64,000 bases of DNA, taken from JACKHA01 sp041401985 (GTDB lineage Bacteria; Planctomycetota; Phycisphaerae; Phycisphaerales; UBA1924). A program made the position numbers and the translations under genes. The stretch spans positions 7,379 through 71,378 of the forward strand of contig JAWKTE010000021.1 in NCBI GenBank assembly GCA_041401985.1, written 5' to 3'. Below the pieces are notes generated by a model that did not search any database, had not been told where the DNA came from, and saw nothing but the letters and a program-made list of their open reading frames with translations. Positions 35,038 to 45,500 of the stretch are shown here, piece by piece; the first letter of the stretch is position 1, and every line of letters begins with the position of its first letter.

Positions 35038-36696
35038 CTAGCGGTCGGTGTCGACGCTGGCGAAGTCGTTGTTGAGCAGGCCGCGGATGCGCGAGGCCTC
35101 GGAGGCGTCGGCGCGGGTGTAAGTGGCTTGGAAGACGATGGTGGTGGGCGCGGCGCCGGCGATGGGGTAGGCGTTGGTGGAGCTGGGCTGGTTCTGGCCG
35201 GGCTGGGCGGCGGTCGGGCGGTTGGGCTGATTGGTCGCCTGGCGGTTGGGCTGGTTGGCGTTGTTGTTGGCGGGGTCGTTCATGTTGCCGGTGTTGCTAT
35301 TGGTGCCGGTGTTGGAGCGCTGGCTGTCGGGCGTGCCGGGCTGGGTGTTCCAGCGGTCGCCGGGGAAGGCCATCGAGTCGAACATGGTCACGCGGATCAT
35401 GTCGTCGCCGAAGAGTTCGAGTTCGACGCGGACGTTGTTGTGGCTCCAGGCGCGGGAGGCCATGTCGCCCTGGTGGTGGCTGTCGGCGCCCGCGGGCTGG
35501 TTGGCCGTGCGGCTCGGGTCGGCGATGCGGGCGGGGTCGGTGTGCGCGCCGGGGTTGGCGTTGACGTGCTGGTTGTTGTTCTGATTGTTGTGCTGGCCCA
35601 CGCCCGCGCCGTTGTGCATGCCGTTGGGCTTGACGCCCTCGAAGACGATGCGGCGGCTGGAGGCGTCGTAGGTGCCCGAGCACTGGTGCATGGAGCCGTC
35701 GATGCTGTTCATGAACACGGCGCTGTAGGTCTGGGTGTCGGGGTCGAAGGAGATGAACGAGAGGCACTCCGCGACGGCGTCCTCGCGGCTCCAGCGGGCG
35801 GCGTTGCGGGTCCATTCCTGGCGGAACTGCTCGGAGTCGAACGACTGCATGGGCTGCTGGTCGTCGCGGTCGAAGCCCTCGGGGTTCTGGTTGAAGCCGG
35901 GGACGCGGTTGGCGTCGCCGGGGACGCGGGCGTCGCGGTCCTGGTTGTTGGTGGTCCCGCCGGGGTTTGAGCGATTCTGGTTGGCCCGGTCGGCGTCGCG
36001 GGTGGTGGACGGGCTGGTCGCGGGTGTGAGGCCGGTCTGCGACGGGTCGGCGCCCATGATGTTCAGGCGTTCCTGCATGATGTTGCCGTCCATGATGAGG
36101 CTGGTCTGGGCGATGCCGTAGAAGGTGGATTGGCCGCTGGCGAGCGAGTTGTGCATCGCGTTGTCGCGATCGTTGAACCGGTCCTGGCGGTTCTGGTCCT
36201 GCGCGCTGGGGTTGGTGCGGGAGCCGGGCTGGTTCATGCCGTCGCCCGTGTTGGAGCCGGCGGGGTTGCGGGCGCCGTCGCGCGAGGAGGGCTGGTTGGG
36301 GTTGTCGCGGCTGGGCGTCGTTGCGGACGGGTTCGTGCGCTCCGTGCCGTCGCGCATCGGGTCGCGAATGGCATCGTTGTTCATGCGGTCGGCGTTCCAG
36401 TTCTGGCGGTTGCTCCAGACGGCGGGGTTGACTCGCATCTCGACGCGCCACACGCCTTCGAGGCGCTGCAGGATGGAGGGGGCGTCGTTCCGGGCGTCGC
36501 GGTTGTCGAACTGGCCGGGCTGCTGCGTGGTGCGTTGCTGGCCGGGCTGGTTCGTCTGGCTCTGGCGGTTCTGGTCGTTGCGGCTGCCCGGCTGGTTCTG
36601 CGACTGGGCCAGCGCGCCGGGGGCGAGCAGGGCCGCGGCGGCGCCGCAGGCGAGGAAGAGGCGGCCGGGGCGAGAGATCGGGGACGTGCGTGTCAT
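35038..36696 (-). CDS. secreted DUF1579-like protein with N/Q/P/R-rich insertions
   Basis: 552 residues. Signal peptide to about 30 (GAAAALLAPGALAQ). Scattered blocks resemble one DUF1579 beta-barrel: LQRLEGVWRVEMRVNPAVW, TSLIMDGNIMQERLNIMG, FISFDPDTQTYSAVFMNSID, MHQCSGTYDASSRRIVFEG, VELELFGDDMIRVTMFDSM and TIVFQATYTRADA. Between them are long disordered inserts rich in N, Q, P, R, D and T, making it about three times the usual length. ATG 36696 has GGAGAA upstream. Role unknown; the inserts suggest a cell-surface or matrix setting. Confidence 0.65.
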   Translation of the reverse strand: MTRTSPISRPGRLFLACGAAAALLAPGALAQSQNQPGSRNDQNRQSQTNQPGQQRTTQQPGQFDNRDARNDAPSILQRLEGVWRVEMRVNPAVWSNRQNWNADRMNNDAIRDPMRDGTERTNPSATTPSRDNPNQPSSRDGARNPAGSNTGDGMNQPGSRTNPSAQDQNRQDRFNDRDNAMHNSLASGQSTFYGIAQTSLIMDGNIMQERLNIMGADPSQTGLTPATSPSTTRDADRANQNRSNPGGTTNNQDRDARVPGDANRVPGFNQNPEGFDRDDQQPMQSFDSEQFRQEWTRNAARWSREDAVAECLSFISFDPDTQTYSAVFMNSIDGSMHQCSGTYDASSRRIVFEGVKPNGMHNGAGVGQHNNQNNNQHVNANPGAHTDPARIADPSRTANQPAGADSHHQGDMASRAWSHNNVRVELELFGDDMIRVTMFDSMAFPGDRWNTQPGTPDSQRSNTGTNSNTGNMNDPANNNANQPNRQATNQPNRPTAAQPGQNQPSSTNAYPIAGAAPTTIVFQATYTRADASEASRIRGLLNNDFASVDTDR

Positions 36697-36863
36697 CGTG
36701 TGTTCTCCGTGTGAACGAGTGGTTGCTCGGTTGCGAGTCACGTTGGTAGAACAATCGCGCCCGCGGCTGAGGGCTTGGTAAAAGCCGCGTGAATCGGCGT
36801 TCACATGTCGTGGCGCCACCCGGTTCGAGGGGCGTGGCGTTTGCGGCGGGCTGGGAGGGCGAC

Positions 36864-36869
36864 TAGATT
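36864..36869 (+). promoter_or_regulatory. -10 box of the AbgT gene
   Basis: TAGATT, with a leader of about 45-50 nt that contains AGGAGG before ATG 36924. Confidence 0.4.
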
Positions 36870-36923
36870 GGCGGGCCCTCGCGGCGATCGGTGCCGCGTT
36901 GAGCGGGTCAGGAGGCGCGGCAG

Positions 36924-38897
36924 ATGGACGAGTCCGGCATCGCGGGTGGGAATCGACCGGCGGGCAGCGGCTCCGGCCAGGGACAGGAAGACGGGGCGAA
37001 GCGCGGCCTGGTCGCGCGGTTCCTCGACGCGATCGAGTGGCTGGGCAACAAGCTGCCGGAGCCCGCGCTGCTGTTCGTCGGCGGGGCGGCGCTCGTGATG
37101 GTGCTGTCGCAACTGATCGCGTGGGCGGGGTGGAGCGTGCAGCCGGTCCGCCTGGAGCCTGTCATGCAGGCGGTGGTCGACGCGGATGGGACGCCCGTGC
37201 TGGACGAGCAAGGCGAGCCCGTGATGGAGGCGGTGATCGGGGCCGGGGGGCGGGCCGAGTTCCGGGTGGTGGACGACGCGGGCAAGGCGCCGGTGTCGGC
37301 CCGGAGCCTGCTGTCGGGGGACGGGCTGTACTGGGCGATCTCGAGCATGGTGGACAACTTCGTGCGGTTCCCGCCGCTCGGGGTGGTGCTGGTGGGCGTG
37401 CTGGGGGTGGGGGTTGCGGAGCGGACGGGGTTCATCGGGGCGGCGCTCAAGGCGTTCATGGTGGTGGTGCCGCGGCGGCTGCTGACGCCTGCGATGGTGT
37501 TCCTGGGGGTGATGAGCAGCCTCGGGACGGACGCGGGGTACGTGGTGTTGCCGCCGATCGGGGCGGCGTTGTACAAGGCGCTGGGTCGGAGCCCGCTGGC
37601 GGGGATCGCGGCGGTGTTCGCGGGGATCGCGGGGGGCTTCAGCGCGAACCTGCTAATCACCAGCCTGGACCCTCTGCTGGTGGGGTACACCCAGCCGGCG
37701 GCCCGGGCGCTGGACCCGGACATCACGGTGCCGGCGACGGTGAACTGGTGGTTCATGATGGTGTCGACTGTCGCGCTGACGCTGGTGGGGTGGGCGGTGT
37801 CGGCGTTCGTGGAGCGGCGGTTTGCGGGCAAGTCGCCGGAGGACGGCGGGGCGAGCCCGGTGTCGAAGGCGGAGGAGGCCGAGGCGCGGACGATGACGCC
37901 CGCGGAGCGGAAGGGGCTGGCGTGGGCGTCGGTGGTGCTGGCGGTGTCGACGGGGGTGTTCGTGGCGATGTGGGCCACGCCCAATGCGCCGCTGGACGAC
38001 AAGGCGTATGTGGGTGGGCGGGTGGTGACGCACGGGATGGTGCGGGAACTGGCCGAGTGGGATGCGCGGCGGTACATCGCGCCGAACACGGAGGTTCGCG
38101 AGGATCTCGATGCGCTGCGGGCGCTGCTGGCGAGTGAGGGGCGAGAGGCGGCGACGATCGCGGCGGCGGAGGCGGACGATGATGCGGCGGTGCTGGGCCT
38201 GCGCCGGTTGAGCAGCGCCGAGCGGGGGATGCCGGGCACCGACGACCACGCCGACCGGTGGATCGAGTCGATCGTTCCGGCGCTGTTCTTCCTGTTTGTG
38301 CTGCCGGGGATGGCCTATGGGGCGGGGGCGGGGACGGTCACGAGCGCGGCGGGGAGCGTGCGGCTGATGACCGAGACGATGGCGAGCATGGCGCCGGTGA
38401 TCGTGCTGTCGTTCTTCGCGGCCCAGTTCATCGAGTACTTCAAGTACTCGCGGATGGACCAGATGCTGGCCTATTCCGGCGGCGAGGCGCTGGTGGCGCT
38501 CGACATGCCGCGGGAGCTGCTGATGGTCGTGTTCATCCTGGTGGTGATGCTGTTCAACCTGCTGATCGCGTCGTCGAGCGCGAAGTTCGCGATGTTCGCG
38601 CCGATCTTTGTGCCGATGTTCATGCTGGTGGGGATCCACCCGGCGCTGACGCAGGCGGCGTATCGGGTCGGCGACTCGTGCACGAACATGGTCACGCCCA
38701 TGAACGCGTACATCGTGATTATCCTGGCGGTCGCCCAGCGGTACGCGCCGCGGAGCGGGCTGGGGACGATCATCTCGATGATGATCCCGTACAGCGTTGC
38801 GTTCGGCGTGATGTGGATCGTGATGCTGCTGGTGTGGATGCAGACGGGGGTTGAGTTGGGGCCGGGCGGGCCGCTGTGGTACCAGGGCGGGGAGTAG
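36924..38897 (+). CDS. AbgT family transporter
   Basis: 657 residues with about 12-13 membrane segments. WLGNKLPEPALLFVGGAALV, GVMSSLGTDAGYVVLPPIGA, GGFSANLLITSLDPLLVGYT and SCTNMVTPMNAYIVIILAVA are signature parts of AbgT carriers, which move p-aminobenzoyl-glutamate or export antimetabolites. Two soluble insertions (near 75-130 and 350-440) are longer than usual. CAGGAGG is 11 nt upstream of the ATG. No folate or aminobenzoyl-hydrolase gene is next to it, so substrate is inferred from family only. Confidence 0.9.
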   Translation: MDESGIAGGNRPAGSGSGQGQEDGAKRGLVARFLDAIEWLGNKLPEPALLFVGGAALVMVLSQLIAWAGWSVQPVRLEPVMQAVVDADGTPVLDEQGEPVMEAVIGAGGRAEFRVVDDAGKAPVSARSLLSGDGLYWAISSMVDNFVRFPPLGVVLVGVLGVGVAERTGFIGAALKAFMVVVPRRLLTPAMVFLGVMSSLGTDAGYVVLPPIGAALYKALGRSPLAGIAAVFAGIAGGFSANLLITSLDPLLVGYTQPAARALDPDITVPATVNWWFMMVSTVALTLVGWAVSAFVERRFAGKSPEDGGASPVSKAEEAEARTMTPAERKGLAWASVVLAVSTGVFVAMWATPNAPLDDKAYVGGRVVTHGMVRELAEWDARRYIAPNTEVREDLDALRALLASEGREAATIAAAEADDDAAVLGLRRLSSAERGMPGTDDHADRWIESIVPALFFLFVLPGMAYGAGAGTVTSAAGSVRLMTETMASMAPVIVLSFFAAQFIEYFKYSRMDQMLAYSGGEALVALDMPRELLMVVFILVVMLFNLLIASSSAKFAMFAPIFVPMFMLVGIHPALTQAAYRVGDSCTNMVTPMNAYIVIILAVAQRYAPRSGLGTIISMMIPYSVAFGVMWIVMLLVWMQTGVELGPGGPLWYQGGE

Positions 38898-38913
38898 CGC
38901 GGCGGATGGGGAA

Positions 38914-38953
38914 GGGACTCACCGCAGAGACGCAGAGGGCGCCGAGGAAGGCA
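38914..38953. repeat. CACCGCAGAGACGC-type repeat, single arm
   Basis: gggactcaccgcagagacgc then agagggcgccgaggaaggca, directly after the abgT-like gene. Same family as the paired copy at 51324-51514. Confidence 0.8.
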
Positions 38954-38980
38954 TGGGGACTCGGAGAGGCGCCCCCGGTG

Positions 38981-39223
38981 CTACGCGGTGGCGTGGGGTG
39001 TGGGTGCGCGGCGATGGGTTGGTTTGGCGGGGCGGTCGGTCTTCCAGGAGGCCAGGGCCGCGGTGATGAGGCCGAGGAGGATCTCGTCGGCGAGCGGGAC
39101 GATGTCGGGGATGACCAGGTCGAGCAGGAAGACGGCGGCGGCGATGGCCGTGAGCGCGGGGTAGCGGAGGCGGGCGGCCCGGGCGGTCAGGAAGGCGAGG
39201 ATGGGGCGGAGGATGGCGGTCAT
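38981..39223 (-). CDS. small membrane protein, DUF6116-like
   Basis: 80 residues. Two hydrophobic segments: RLRYPALTAIAAAVFLLDLV and IVPLADEILLGLITAALASW, followed by a basic tail (KTDRPAKPTHRRAP). The pattern of Arg-rich start, LLDLVIPD and DEILLGLL resembles the DUF6116 family of tiny membrane proteins. ATG 39223 is the best start; no clear ribosome site. It lies 156 nt downstream of the SUMF1-like gene on the same strand. Confidence 0.6.
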   Translation of the reverse strand: MTAILRPILAFLTARAARLRYPALTAIAAAVFLLDLVIPDIVPLADEILLGLITAALASWKTDRPAKPTHRRAPTPHATA

Positions 39224-39379
39224 GCCATCGGTGTTGTTGGGGGGTGGGTGGCGTCGGTTTCGGGGATGGCTTCCGGAGCGCGATCGGGACCGAGTGGTCC
39301 GATCATGATGCGATGATGGCGGGGAAGGCATCGAGGCAGGAGGCATCGAGGCATCGAGTTCTGGATCTCGTGCCCCGCG

Positions 39380-40288
39380 CTACTCGTCGTCCCGCTCGAT
39401 CGGCCCGTCGCACACCACCCGGAACCCCACGTGCGTCGCATCCGCCAGCCACCAGCGGCTGCGCGGGATCTGCGGGTCGCTGGCCTGCCAGTCGCGGGTC
39501 TGGCGTTCGCGGCTGTTGGCGGCGACGGCGTTGGCCTCGTCGAGGTACGAGCCGCCGGCAACCAGGGGCGTGCCATCGCGACCGTTGACCCACTCGGCGG
39601 CGTTGCCGTGCATGTCGAAGAGGCCGAAGGCGCTCGCTTCGAGCGTGGCGACGGGGTGGGTGGTCCAGTCGGCCGAATCTATGTACCAGGCGTGGTCGGC
39701 GAGTTCGCGCTGGTCGTCGCCGAAGCAGTAGGCGGTGTCGGCGCCGGCGCGGCAGGCGTACTCCCACTCGTTCTCGGTCGGCAGGCGGAAGGCCAAGCCG
39801 GTCTTGTTCGAGAGCCAAATGCAGAACTGCTCGGCGGCGTGGTGGGTCATGGAGAGGGCGGGGTAGCCGGCGTGCCCGAAGCCGCGGTCGGGCGGGAGAT
39901 AGGGCTTGCTGGGTCGGGCGACGACGTCGGCGTCGTCGGGAGTCGTGGGGTCGGGCTGGTCGAGAGCGAAGACGAACACGTCGTAGAGGTCCCAGGTGAT
40001 CTCGGTCGTGGCGATGTAGAAGGGCTCGATGTCGGCCTTAATGGGGCGGTCGAGGTGGTCCATCTCGGCGTACGTGAGGCTGCCGGCGGGCAGGGGAATG
40101 AGCGTGAGATCGATGGCGGTGCCGGGGATGGTGATGGTGATCGGTTCGAGCGGCTCGGCGTCGGCGGGCGCGGGGAGGGACGGGGCGTGGGCGGGCTGGG
40201 CCGAGACGGTGGCGGCGGCGAGGCCAACGATCGCGCCGATGGCTGCGAGGTGGACGAGGCTGGGGCGGGCGGCGGTGCTGTCGGGCAT
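39380..40288 (-). CDS. secreted SUMF1/formylglycine-enzyme-like protein
   Basis: 302 residues. Signal peptide to about 31 (VGLAAATVSAQ). The FGE-sulfatase domain is clear: ATTEITWDLYDVFVFALD, LSMTHHAAEQFCIWLSNKTG, RLPTENEWEYACRAGADTAY, FGLFDMHGNAAEWVNG and HVGFRVVCDG. True FGEs activate sulfatases by oxidising a cysteine, but many SUMF1-like exported proteins have other roles. I could not confirm the paired active-site cysteines. No sulfatase is in the window. Start overlaps that of apbE by 2 nt. Confidence 0.85.
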   Translation of the reverse strand: MPDSTAARPSLVHLAAIGAIVGLAAATVSAQPAHAPSLPAPADAEPLEPITITIPGTAIDLTLIPLPAGSLTYAEMDHLDRPIKADIEPFYIATTEITWDLYDVFVFALDQPDPTTPDDADVVARPSKPYLPPDRGFGHAGYPALSMTHHAAEQFCIWLSNKTGLAFRLPTENEWEYACRAGADTAYCFGDDQRELADHAWYIDSADWTTHPVATLEASAFGLFDMHGNAAEWVNGRDGTPLVAGGSYLDEANAVAANSRERQTRDWQASDPQIPRSRWWLADATHVGFRVVCDGPIERDDE

Positions 40289-41324
40289 GGTGGTGCTCGG
40301 TGGGCGGGCGATGGGACAGGGGGCGGCGGAATCGGCGGCCGATGAATCGCGGCGGGCAGCGGGCGATCTGCCGCCGTCTGATCAACCCTTCGCGACGCCC
40401 GTTCGCCACGAGTTTATTCGCCTGCTGATGGGGGTCGAGGTCCGGATCCTGATCTGGTCGGAAGATGCGGTGGCCGCGACGCGGGGGGCGGCGGTGGCGT
40501 TCGCGCGGATCGCGGCGATCGAGGATGTGGCCAGCGACTGGCGGGCTTCGAGCGAGGTGATGAGGCTGTGCCGCGAGCCGGCCGGGGCCGAGGTGGCGGT
40601 GTCCGGGGATCTGCTGGCGATGCTGGATTGTGCCGAGCGGGTGTCGATGGCCAGCGGCGGGGCGTTCGATGCGACGATCGGCGCGGTGACGCACCTGTGG
40701 CGCGAGGCGGGGCGCCAGGGTCGGACGCCGAGCGAAGCGGAGATCGCGCGGGCGCGGTCGCTGGTGGGGTTCCGGCACGTCGTGATCGACCTGGTTAGGG
40801 GTACGGTGCGGCTGCGGCGCGAGGGTGTCGTCATCGATCTCGGCGGGATCGCGCAGGGGTACGCGGCACGCGAGGCGCTGGCGGTGCTGGCGTCGCACGG
40901 GCTGGCGGCGGCGTGCGTGGATGTGAGCGGGGACATCGCGGTGGGCGAGCCGCCGGCGGGGCGGGAGGGGTGGCGCATCGCGGTACCTTCGCCGGAGGGC
41001 GCGCGGGTGCTGGTGCTGTCGCACGCGGCGGTATCGACCTCGGGCGATGGGGAGCAGGCGGTCGAGGTGCTGGGCGATGACGGCGAGGTCGTGCGCGAGT
41101 CGCACATCCTGGACCCGCAGCGCGGGCGGGGCGTGGTGGGGATGAACGCGGTCACGGTCGTGGGCCCGGACGCGATGCTGTGCGACGCGCTGGCGACGGC
41201 GGTGAGCGTGATGGGGGCCGAGCGGGGGCGGGACCTGATCGCGCGGATTCCGGGGTACGACGTGATCGTCGTCGGGGTGGACGGCGGTGTCACGCGATCG
41301 GATGGTGAACGCGAGGGCGGCTGA
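40287..41324 (+). CDS. apbE: FAD:protein FMN transferase
   Basis: 345 residues; links FMN covalently to Thr of partner flavoproteins such as NQR or RNF subunits, acting outside the membrane. Motifs: SGGAFDATIGAVTHLWREAG, VIDLGGIAQGYAAREAL (Gln in place of the usual Lys), ACVDVSGDIAVGEPP, HILDPQRGRGV and DAMLCDALATAVSVMG. The first 20 residues form a weak hydrophobic leader. ATG 40287 overlaps the divergent SUMF1-like start; ATG 40311 is the alternative. No NQR/RNF genes nearby. Confidence 0.85.
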   Translation: MVVLGGRAMGQGAAESAADESRRAAGDLPPSDQPFATPVRHEFIRLLMGVEVRILIWSEDAVAATRGAAVAFARIAAIEDVASDWRASSEVMRLCREPAGAEVAVSGDLLAMLDCAERVSMASGGAFDATIGAVTHLWREAGRQGRTPSEAEIARARSLVGFRHVVIDLVRGTVRLRREGVVIDLGGIAQGYAAREALAVLASHGLAAACVDVSGDIAVGEPPAGREGWRIAVPSPEGARVLVLSHAAVSTSGDGEQAVEVLGDDGEVVRESHILDPQRGRGVVGMNAVTVVGPDAMLCDALATAVSVMGAERGRDLIARIPGYDVIVVGVDGGVTRSDGEREGG

Positions 41325-41431
41325 CAGCGCCCTCTGTTGTTCGACCCGGACCTTCGCAGGGCCTCAGGTCCGGCGTCTGGACACGTCTTGTGGAGTCGGG
41401 CGGGCGACGCTTGCGTGCGCGGGCGGCTTGC

Positions 41432-42418
41432 CTACTCCAGCACGTTCGGGCGGTACATCTTCGTCCCCAGCGCCCAGTGCCGGTCCGTGAAGTTCCCGCC
41501 GAGTTCGACTGCCTTTGCGCGGGACGGTCGGGCGGCCTCGGTGGCGATGGTCGTCTTGGCGTCGAGGTTGTCGAGGATTGAGACGAGCACGGCCTCGGGG
41601 GTCGAGGGCACCTTGGCCGCGCCGTACTCGGGCAGCGTGTGGTGGCTGAGGATGATGTGCTGGAGGACGGTGAGCATGCCCGGGGGCAGGCGGAGGCCCT
41701 GGCTGGTCATGACCTGCTGGGCCTTGTCGTGGAGCATGATGGCGCCCTCGACGATGTGCCCGATGAGTTCGCCGCGGTCGGAGTAGGCGAAGGTCTGGTC
41801 GAACTTGAGTTCTCGGGTCTTGCCCAGGTCGTGCAGGAAGAGGCCGAGGACGACGATGTCGCGGTTGAGTTTGGGGTAGAGCGGGCAAACGGCGTCGGCG
41901 AGTTTGAGCAGTTGCAGGGTGTGCTCGAGCAGGCCGCCGAGGTAGGCGTGGTGCATGCTCTTGGCCGCGGGGGCGCGGCGGAACTGGTCCATGAGGAACT
42001 CGTCGGTGAGGTACTCGTTTGCGAGGGCCTTGGCCGCGGGGTGGGCCAGAGTGGCGAGGAGCGTGCGGACCTCTTCGAACATCGCGCCGACGTCTTTGTC
42101 GGTCGAGGGCAGCAGTTCGCCCATCTGCTCGGGCGTGGGGTCGATGGGGTCGATGCTGTGGATGATCAGTTGCATGTCGCCCTGGTAGGCCTGGGTCTCG
42201 CCCTCGACGTAGACGAAGCCCTCTGTGGGCAGGCGGCGGAACTGGGCCTCCTCGATCGACCACATCCGCCCGGAAACCTCGCCGGTCTTGTCGGACAGCA
42301 GGCAGCGGAGGTAGGGCTTGTCGTTGCGGGTGCGTCCCATCTGGGCGTTGGAGATGGCGAACGCGCCCTCGACGCGCTCGGACACGCCGAAATCCGCGAT
42401 GTATCGACGATCGGGCAT
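41432..42418 (-). CDS. YhaM-like HD-domain 3'-5' exoribonuclease
   Basis: 328 residues. N-terminal OB fold (RNDKPYLRCLLSDKTGEVSG, VYVEGETQAYQGDMQLII), then an HD phosphohydrolase domain with the ligand series H156/H157, H166, HD at 196-197 and H221 (GHIVEG), plus HHTLPEYGA. This domain order is that of YhaM/CBF1-type exonucleases that trim RNA and single-stranded DNA. AGGAGG is 3-4 nt before ATG 42418. Divergent from the kinase gene. Confidence 0.87.
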   Translation of the reverse strand: MPDRRYIADFGVSERVEGAFAISNAQMGRTRNDKPYLRCLLSDKTGEVSGRMWSIEEAQFRRLPTEGFVYVEGETQAYQGDMQLIIHSIDPIDPTPEQMGELLPSTDKDVGAMFEEVRTLLATLAHPAAKALANEYLTDEFLMDQFRRAPAAKSMHHAYLGGLLEHTLQLLKLADAVCPLYPKLNRDIVVLGLFLHDLGKTRELKFDQTFAYSDRGELIGHIVEGAIMLHDKAQQVMTSQGLRLPPGMLTVLQHIILSHHTLPEYGAAKVPSTPEAVLVSILDNLDAKTTIATEAARPSRAKAVELGGNFTDRHWALGTKMYRPNVLE

Positions 42419-42540
42419 GGGACCTCCTGGGGAACCGGGAGGGTAGCGGGCTTGCGGGCGGCGGCGACGCGAGCGGGTGGTTTGCGTCGCGCCGGCGGCG
42501 CGACCGGCGCCTCGCGATGCCGCACGCGGGGCGCGTCTCG

Positions 42541-42546
42541 TACACT
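42541..42546 (+). promoter_or_regulatory. -10 box of the kinase-TPR gene
   Basis: TACACT, about 48 nt before ATG 42595. Confidence 0.35.
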
Positions 42547-42594
42547 CCACGCCCGCCCCGAGGAACCCGCTCGGGCGCGGCCCGGGGCGAGGCG

Positions 42595-45500
42595 ATGGAC
42601 CAACGCGAGCGGTTCGAAGTGGCGGCGGCGGTGTTCCTGGAGGCCAGCCGCGTGCCGGCGGACCAGGTCGAGGCCCTGGTCGAGCAGCGGTGCGCCGGGG
42701 ATGCCGAACTGCGCGTGCTGGTCGAGCAGATGCTGCACATGCGCGACGAGCCCAGCGTGTTCGCCACGCTGTCGGGGGGCATGGGCCCGCTGCACGAGCG
42801 GGTGCGCCAGCACGTGGCCGACGCGCCGACGATCACGGGCGGCGAGGGCTCGGGCGTGTGGGAGCCGCCCGACGAGCACCAGGGCGACCAGATCGGGCGG
42901 TACCGCCTGCTGGAACTGATCGGCGAGGGCGGGTTCGGTCGGGTGTGGGTGGCCGAGCAGCGCGAGCCGGTGCAGCGGCGGGTGGCGCTCAAGATCATCA
43001 AGGCGGGGATGGACACCCGCCAGGTGGTGGCCCGGTTCGAGCAGGAGCGCCAGGCCCTGGCGCTGATGGACCATCCCAACATCGCCAAGGTGTTCGACGC
43101 CGGGGCGACCGACCTGGGTCGCCCGTACTTCGTGATGGAACTGTGCAAGGGCCAGGACGTCGCGGCGTACTGCGACCGCAACGCCCTGAGCATCCCGGCC
43201 CGGCTCGAACTGTTCGCGCAGATCTGCTCGGCGGTCCAGCACGCCCACACCAAGGGCGTCATCCACCGCGACATCAAGCCCGGCAACATCCTGGTCGCGA
43301 CCCAGGACGACAAGCCGGCGGCGAAGGTCATCGACTTCGGCATCGCCAAGGCCATCGACTCGCGCCTGACCGAGAAGACGCTGTTCACCCAGCACCGCCA
43401 ACTGATCGGCACGCCGGAGTACATGAGCCCGGAGCAGGCCGAGGGCTCGCTGGACATCGACACGCGGACCGACATCTACTCGCTGGGCGTGCTGCTGTAC
43501 GAACTGCTCACGGGCACGACGCCGTTCGCGTCGCGTGATCTTCGCTCGGCGGCGTACGGGGAGATCCAGCGGATCATCCGCGAGGTCGAGCCGCCCAAGC
43601 CCAGCACGCGCCTGAGCCAGAGCGCCGAGACGCGCGAGCAGATCGCCAGGCAGCGCCAGACCGAGCCGTCCCGCCTGGACACGCTGCTGCGGGGCGAACT
43701 CGACTGGATCGTGATGAAGGCGATGGACAAGGTCCGGGCTCGCCGGTACGGCACCGCCGGGGCCCTGGGCGAGGATGTCCGGCGCTTCCTCGACGGGCGG
43801 GCGGTGGTGGCGGCCCCGCCGAGCACGGCGTATCGGGTGAGCAAGTTCGTGTCGCGCCACCGGGCCGCGGCCATTGGGGTGGGCGCGGTGGCGGTGGCAT
43901 TGGTCCTCGGCATGGTGGGGACTTCTGCGGGGCTGGTCTGGGCGCTGGACGAGAAGGGGCGTGCCGACTTCGAGGCGGCCCAGGCGGTCGCCGCGGCCCA
44001 GAGCGAGTCGCGGGCCCGCGTGGAAGCGGACGAGGCGGCCGAGCGGGCGATCGAGGCCGAGCGTCAGACCGCCGAGCGGGCCGAGCAACTCGAGCGCGTC
44101 TCGGCGTTCCAGGCCGAGATGCTGGGGCAGGTCGACGCGACGGACGCGGGCGCGACGCTGCAGCGGCGCATCCTGGAGCGGTACGACGCGGCCCTGGAGC
44201 GAGAGGGCGTGGACCAGGCCCAGCGGACGACCCGTGCCGCGGCGTTCGCGCTGGAACTGGCGCGTGTGAACGCGACGGACACGGCCGCGGAGATGATCGA
44301 TGGCGTCGTGCTATCGCCCTCGGTGGCGGCGATCGGCGAGCGGTTCGGCGACCAGCCGCTCGTGGACGCGTCGCTGCGGGCGACACTGGCCGAGCAGTAC
44401 AACAACCTTGGTCTGGCGGATGCAGCGCTGGAGGAGGGCCTCGCCGCTCTCGGTGCGCGCCGGCGGCTGCTCGGCGAGAACCACCCGGACACGCTCCGGT
44501 CTGAACTCGACGTAGCGAGCATGCTCAGCGCTCGGGGGCGGTACGAGGAAGCCGAGCCGATGCTCGTGCACGCGCTCGGGCAACGGAGGGCCACGCTCGG
44601 ACCGGACGATCCGGGGACGATCGCGGCGATGGTGGCGCTGGCGGACCACTACCGGGCCTCGGGGCAGTACGCGTTGGCCGAGCCGATGCTCCGCGAGGCG
44701 GTGGACCGGAGCCGCGCCGTGCTGGGCGCCAGCGATCGGCGGACGCTGTCGGCCGTGAACATGCTGGGGCACATCCTGCTCCGCTCGGGACGCGTCGAGG
44801 AAACTCTGCCGCTGTGGCAGGAGGCCTACGAGACCGGGCTGGCGGCCTTCGGCCCCGACGACAAGGACGTGCTGGTGTGGACCTCGAACCTGGGCTCGCT
44901 GCACCGGAACCAGGGGGACTACGACGCCGCGCGTCCGCTGCTCGAAACGGCGATGGAGGGGTTCCGGCGCGTCCGGGGTGAGAACCACCCGCAGACGCTC
45001 GAGGCGATCGGCGTGTACGTCGCGCTGCTCGAGAATCTCTCGCAATTCGAGGTGGCCGAGGCGCGGTACCGCGACGCGCTGGACCGGTGCCTGCGGACGC
45101 TCGGCCCGGAGCACCCGACCACGATCCGGGCGCGGCTCAACCTGGGCCGCCTGTTCAGCCGGACCGGGCGACTGGCCGAGGCCGAGCCGTACCTGCGCTC
45201 GGCGTACGAGACGCGCGTGCGGCTGCTGGGGGCGTCGAGCGGGGAGACCATCTCGGCGCTCACGCTCCTGGCCAACCACCTGCGGGTCATGGGCCAGAAC
45301 GAGGAGGCCGAGGCGATGTACGTCTCGGGCATCGAGACGGCGCGGGCCGTGCTCGGCTCGGACCACAGCGACACGCAGAGCCTGGTGTACCAGTACGGCA
45401 CGCTGCTGATCCAGTTGCGCCGCTGGGCCGACGCCGAGCCCTACGTGCGCGAGGCGGCGGAGACCAAGGCCCGCGTGTCTGGCCCGGACGACCCCGACAC

